Positions 60,833-64,000 of a stretch of 64,000 nt of DNA are shown one piece after another. Source of the DNA: Microlunatus parietis (lineage in GTDB: Bacteria > Actinomycetota > Actinomycetes > Propionibacteriales > Propionibacteriaceae); NCBI RefSeq assembly GCF_013407955.1, contig NZ_JACCBU010000001.1:124001-188000 (forward strand). Direction: 5' to 3'. The position numbers and the translations under genes were made by a program. The first letter of the stretch is position 1. Each line of letters opens with the position of its first letter. A model generated the notes under the pieces. That model ran no database searches. It was not told where the DNA came from and worked only from the letters and a program-made list of their open reading frames with translations.

Positions 60833-63800
60833 CAGCGGGCCCTCCGGTTCACCTTGACGCCGCCACGGTTCCGGTCGTACCGGTCAAGCAGGCTGATGAC
60901 CTGTCGGGCCACCGCGTCGGGATCGAGCGCGCCGTCGATGTTGATCACGACCGTCGGTGCGTCCTTGGCCTTGGTCAGGTCGGACCACTGGCTGCCGGTG
61001 AGTACGGGTTCGGGGCCGCCGGTGCCGTTGTAGGCCAGCGTGAACCCGGGCTGCAGCATGCCGCCCGAGTCGAGGGTGACGCCACGGGCCCGCATCACCG
61101 TGCGCGGGTTCGGGCCCGGGTAACCGCCGCCGACCCGCGTCTCGAAGTGCAGGTGCGGCCCGGTGCTGTTGCCCGTGTTCCCGGACCGGCCGATCACCTG
61201 GCCGGCCTTCACCCGGTCACCGACGCTGGTCAGCAGCTGCGACAGGTGCGCGTACACCGTCACCAGCCCGTCAGCGTGCCGCAGGAACAGGTGGCGGCCG
61301 TAGCTGCCCGTCAGGCTGGCCGCCTTGGTCACGATCGCGTTCGACACCGCGTGCACCGGGGTGCCGATCCCCACCGGCATGTCCACGCCGTAGTGGCCCG
61401 GGTAGCCGAGATAGCCGTTCCCGATCCCGGCCGCGACCGGCTTCACCCACGGGCCCGTACCGATCGACCCGCCGACGGAGCCGAGCTCGGCTTTCTGCTC
61501 GGCGTCCTTCCCCGATGCCCAGCTGGTGATCTTGGACTTCAGCTGGTTGAGCACGTCGGGGATCAGGTCAGCCATCGGGACACCGGTCGTCGGCGCGTTC
61601 GGGATCGCGCCCATCACCTGCGACACGGCCCACTTCGCGCCGCGCTGCGCCATCTCGGCAACCAGCTTCGCCGGCCGGCTGATGAACTCAGTGAAGTTGT
61701 TCCACCAGTCGCCCGGCCCGCCGATCGCCTCGCCGCGGTTCAGCTTGTCGATCTTGTCCCGGCCGAGCCGGCGCGTCGCCTGCGGGTTCAGCACCGACTC
61801 GGTGCCAAGCAGGATCGCCGGGTACTCGCGGCCATCCGGCCCGACCCGCGACGTGCCGCGGTGGAACTTCGGCAGCGTCGGAATCGTCAGACCGAACTTC
61901 GACGTCACGGTGTTCAGCGGCTTGATCAGCTTGTCGTTCAGCCAGCCAAAAACGGTCCGGATCGGGCCCTTCACCTTGTCGAGCAGCCCGGACATGACCC
62001 GGCCGGCGGTGTCGCGCAGCCCGCGGAAGACCTCGACGCCCTTATCGCGCAGGGCCCGGAACGGCGCCAGCACCTTGTCACGGACCTGCAGCGCGACCCG
62101 CACCGCCGTATCGCGCAGCGCGACGATCCGCGCCACCGCCCGCTCGCGCAGAGACTGCACGGCCTCGATCACCCGGTCACGCAGGGCCCGGCCGGCGGCG
62201 ATGAACCGATCGCGCAGGCTCAGCGCGAACGCCACCGCCCGGTCACGCAGCGACACCACCCGCGCCACGGCCCGATCGCGGAGCCCGGTCACCGCAGCCA
62301 CGGCCTGGTCCCGCATGGACCGGGCCCCACCGATCACCCGGTCGCGCAGGCTGATCACGAACGCGACGCCCTGATCCCGCAGCGACCGCACGAACCCGAC
62401 CGCCTTGTCCCGCAGTCCGAGGATCGCGGATACGGCGCCATCGCGGAGCCGGACGTTGGCCTGGATGAATCGGTCACGCAGCTGCAGCGCGAACCGTACG
62501 GCCCGGTCGCGGAGATCGGTCACCCAGCCGAGCACGGTGGAGACCATGTTCCGGATCCACGAGCCGACGCGCTCGTTCGTCTGCTGGAACGCCCGCACGA
62601 ACCGCACCCCGAAATCGACCGCTGCCTGCCAGGTCCGGGCGAGCCAGTCGGCGATGGCCCGGACAGCGCCGACGACCGCGTTCCCGACGGCCAACACGAC
62701 GGTCTTCACCGCGGTGAACGCGCCGTTGACGATGTTCCGGAACGTCTCGCTGTTCTGGTAGGCGTACATCAGCCCGGCGACCAGGGCGCCGAGCGCCAGC
62801 ACCACCAGCCCGATCGGGTTCGCCGAGAGGACGACGTTCAGCAGCGCCAACCCGGCCGTGAGCGGGCCGAGTACGGCGATGTTCTCGGCGATGAACGTAG
62901 CCAGCTGGCCGACGAACGGCAGCAGTCCCTCGAGGAACTTGCCCGCCTGCTCGACCGCGGGCCCGATCTTCGGGCCCATTTCCTCGGCGAACTTGGCCAG
63001 CGCCGGCACCGCGGTGTTGGTCACGAACGCCATCACCTGCGTGAGGATCGGCAGCAACACCGTGCCGAGCCGTTCCTGCAGGGTCTGCACCTGCGCGGCC
63101 GCGATCTTCTGCTGATTCGCGAACCCGCCGCTGGTCTTGGCGAAGTCACCCATAGCCCGGGCGCCGTCCTTGTGCAGGATCGCCTGAATGGCCAGCACCT
63201 TGTCTTGCTCGGTGAGTTCTTTCGCGGTCTTCTTGCCCGACAGTGCGAGCGCTTCCTGCTCGACCCGCGCCGCGTTGATGTTCGGGATGATCGCCTGCAG
63301 CGAGTCGTACTCGCCGCGGAGCGCCGACGTGATCCGGTCGAGCACGTCGCCGGTCTCGAGGTTGTTGAACGAACCAAGATCACCGGAGACCTGAACGATG
63401 TCCTTGCCGAACGTCGCAGCTTCCTTCGCGGTGAACCCGATCTGGCGGGCCATGTCGCCCAGCCCGGCCGAGTAGCCCAACGCTTCGGACTTCGCCAAAC
63501 CGAACTGCTTCGGGGCCCCGTTGGCCCACTGCTCCATCGCCTTGGCCTGGTCGCCGAAGATCGCCCGCGACTTGCTCAGCGTCTCCTGCATGTCGGACGC
63601 CGCGGTGATCGACTGGCCGACGAAGTCCTTCACCTTGCCGGCCGCGGCCGACACCGCGTTGCCGACGATGCCGCCGGCGAACCCGGCGATACCGGCGCCG
63701 ATCTTCGTCAGACCGCCGCGCGCCTTGCTGGCCGATTCCTCCGACTCGGACCCGACCCGGCCGACCGCCCGCGCGGCCTGCTCCGACGCCTGCTTGACGC

Positions 63801-63849
63801 TGGCCGCGGCCCGGCCCTTGTACTCGATCGTGACTTCGCGCGACACCAT
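60832..63849 (-). CDS. tape measure protein with M23 peptidase domain (1005 aa)
   Basis: Sets tail length and reaches the host envelope at infection. It starts with a coiled-coil N-terminus and a TMP-type domain (MEQWANGAPKQFGLAKSEALGYSAGLGDMA, about 105-135). Hydrophobic helices (300-400) and sixteen 11-residue LRD repeats (446-621) follow. The M23 endopeptidase domain has His819, Asp823 (HYGVD) and HLH at 899-901 (GPHLHFE), with VYAHLSQ. The lytic domain would open peptidoglycan during DNA entry. The ATG shares a base with the upstream stop. Confidence 0.92.
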   Translation of the reverse strand: MVSREVTIEYKGRAAASVKQASEQAARAVGRVGSESEESASKARGGLTKIGAGIAGFAGGIVGNAVSAAAGKVKDFVGQSITAASDMQETLSKSRAIFGDQAKAMEQWANGAPKQFGLAKSEALGYSAGLGDMARQIGFTAKEAATFGKDIVQVSGDLGSFNNLETGDVLDRITSALRGEYDSLQAIIPNINAARVEQEALALSGKKTAKELTEQDKVLAIQAILHKDGARAMGDFAKTSGGFANQQKIAAAQVQTLQERLGTVLLPILTQVMAFVTNTAVPALAKFAEEMGPKIGPAVEQAGKFLEGLLPFVGQLATFIAENIAVLGPLTAGLALLNVVLSANPIGLVVLALGALVAGLMYAYQNSETFRNIVNGAFTAVKTVVLAVGNAVVGAVRAIADWLARTWQAAVDFGVRFVRAFQQTNERVGSWIRNMVSTVLGWVTDLRDRAVRFALQLRDRFIQANVRLRDGAVSAILGLRDKAVGFVRSLRDQGVAFVISLRDRVIGGARSMRDQAVAAVTGLRDRAVARVVSLRDRAVAFALSLRDRFIAAGRALRDRVIEAVQSLRERAVARIVALRDTAVRVALQVRDKVLAPFRALRDKGVEVFRGLRDTAGRVMSGLLDKVKGPIRTVFGWLNDKLIKPLNTVTSKFGLTIPTLPKFHRGTSRVGPDGREYPAILLGTESVLNPQATRRLGRDKIDKLNRGEAIGGPGDWWNNFTEFISRPAKLVAEMAQRGAKWAVSQVMGAIPNAPTTGVPMADLIPDVLNQLKSKITSWASGKDAEQKAELGSVGGSIGTGPWVKPVAAGIGNGYLGYPGHYGVDMPVGIGTPVHAVSNAIVTKAASLTGSYGRHLFLRHADGLVTVYAHLSQLLTSVGDRVKAGQVIGRSGNTGNSTGPHLHFETRVGGGYPGPNPRTVMRARGVTLDSGGMLQPGFTLAYNGTGGPEPVLTGSQWSDLTKAKDAPTVVINIDGALDPDAVARQVISLLDRYDRNRGGVKVNRRAR
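61987..62514 (-). repeat. sixteen tandem 33-bp repeats in the tape measure gene
   Basis: Each unit encodes 11 residues of pattern LRDRAVxxxxx. Units differ at DNA level but keep Leu-Arg-Asp. An 11-residue period marks a hendecad coiled coil suited to a rod-like tail ruler. Confidence 0.8.
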
Positions 63850-64000
63850 CAGAGATCTCCGAGCCTCGGATCGAGCGCGTCGGCGAACAGATCGACGATC
63901 CGTTCCTCGTCGTCGCGCAGCTGCGGGAACAGGAAATGGCCGTCTGCCCGGTACGGCGCGAACTGCCGCGTCCGGGGCCGGGCACCGCCGCCGAACTCGG
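63849..64000 (-). CDS. C-terminal part of a gene upstream of the tape measure gene, possible tail assembly chaperone
   Basis: The last 49 codons are visible, ending HFLFPQLRDDEERIVDLFADALDPRLGDL; the start lies beyond the right edge. It shares one base with the tape measure start (TGATG). Genes in this place are tail assembly chaperones in most siphoviruses, often read by ribosomal frameshift; family not confirmed. Confidence 0.6.
   Translation of the reverse strand, partial: EFGGGARPRTRQFAPYRADGHFLFPQLRDDEERIVDLFADALDPRLGDL

Larger units (their letters stand above)
51523..64000. mobile_element. integrase-proximal part of a siphovirus-type prophage
   Basis: A tyrosine integrase and short overlapping genes of unknown function on the plus strand are followed by a minus-strand block of tail, lysis and glycosyltransferase genes that runs off the right edge. 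The attachment site should lie in the 193-bp gap before the integrase, but no repeat pair can be checked because the other end is outside the window. No tRNA gene is adjacent. Terminase, portal and capsid genes are not in view. Confidence 0.85.

Noticed and set aside
63380..63985. A 201-codon frame over the tape measure start at the right edge
   Set aside because: Wrong frame over the tape measure N-terminus; the frame ending in TGATG at 63849 gives a plausible globular C-terminus instead.

Overview
The window is high-GC DNA from an actinobacterium. Supporting signs are WXG100 proteins, a HemE-HemY-HemQ coproporphyrin-type haem operon, a DUF3000/ribonuclease D pair, many GTG starts, ATGA/GTGA-coupled genes and repeated leaderless starts (a -10 hexamer about 6 nt before the start codon). 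A Propionibacteriales-like host is a guess. No rRNA or tRNA gene and no CRISPR array was recognised.

Region 1 (about 0.1-28.3 kb) is a type VII secretion / polymorphic-toxin locus. Read right to left on the minus strand it holds three almost identical WXG100 genes. Two of them sit directly upstream of 1801-residue RHS/YD-repeat proteins that share core and linker but have different C-termini. Each RHS gene is followed at once by a small candidate immunity gene. The third WXG100 gene is followed by a hairpin and a 651-residue single-pass membrane protein. Divergently, a plus-strand operon encodes a 1011-residue coiled-coil lipoprotein, a membrane-anchored periplasmic-binding-fold protein and a 1498-residue FHA-FtsK/SpoIIIE ATPase of EssC-like architecture, with a PknB-type kinase convergent to it. 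EccB, EccD, EccE and mycosin are absent from the window, so this looks like a minimal, non-ESX-type secretion system with its cargo.

Region 2 (28.4-35.7 kb) holds a chloramphenicol-phosphotransferase-like gene and a tightly overlapping sulfate assimilation operon: sulfite reductase, zinc ribbon, APS reductase, APS kinase, CysD, CysN and a sirohydrochlorin chelatase-like protein. A Cys-containing leader peptide with a leaderless promoter precedes it.

Region 3 (35.7-51.3 kb) is ordinary chromosome. It carries a VapBC pair with a palindromic operator, PPK2, a RibD-like reductase, a VOC protein, a stand-alone LigD polymerase domain, an APH-family kinase, MsrB, a beta-propeller protein, a cupin, hemE-hemY-hemQ (hemY contains an in-frame copy of an intergenic repeat), DUF3000, ribonuclease D, and a divergent NmrA-like/WYL-regulator pair.

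Region 4 (51.5 kb to the right edge) is the integrase-proximal end of a siphovirus-type prophage. A tyrosine integrase and small genes, including a Tat-exported metzincin, lie on the plus strand. A late block on the minus strand runs from tail genes (tape measure with M23 domain, minor tail protein) to a collagen-like membrane protein, endolysin, holin and two glycosyltransferase-like proteins. Head genes would lie beyond the right edge.
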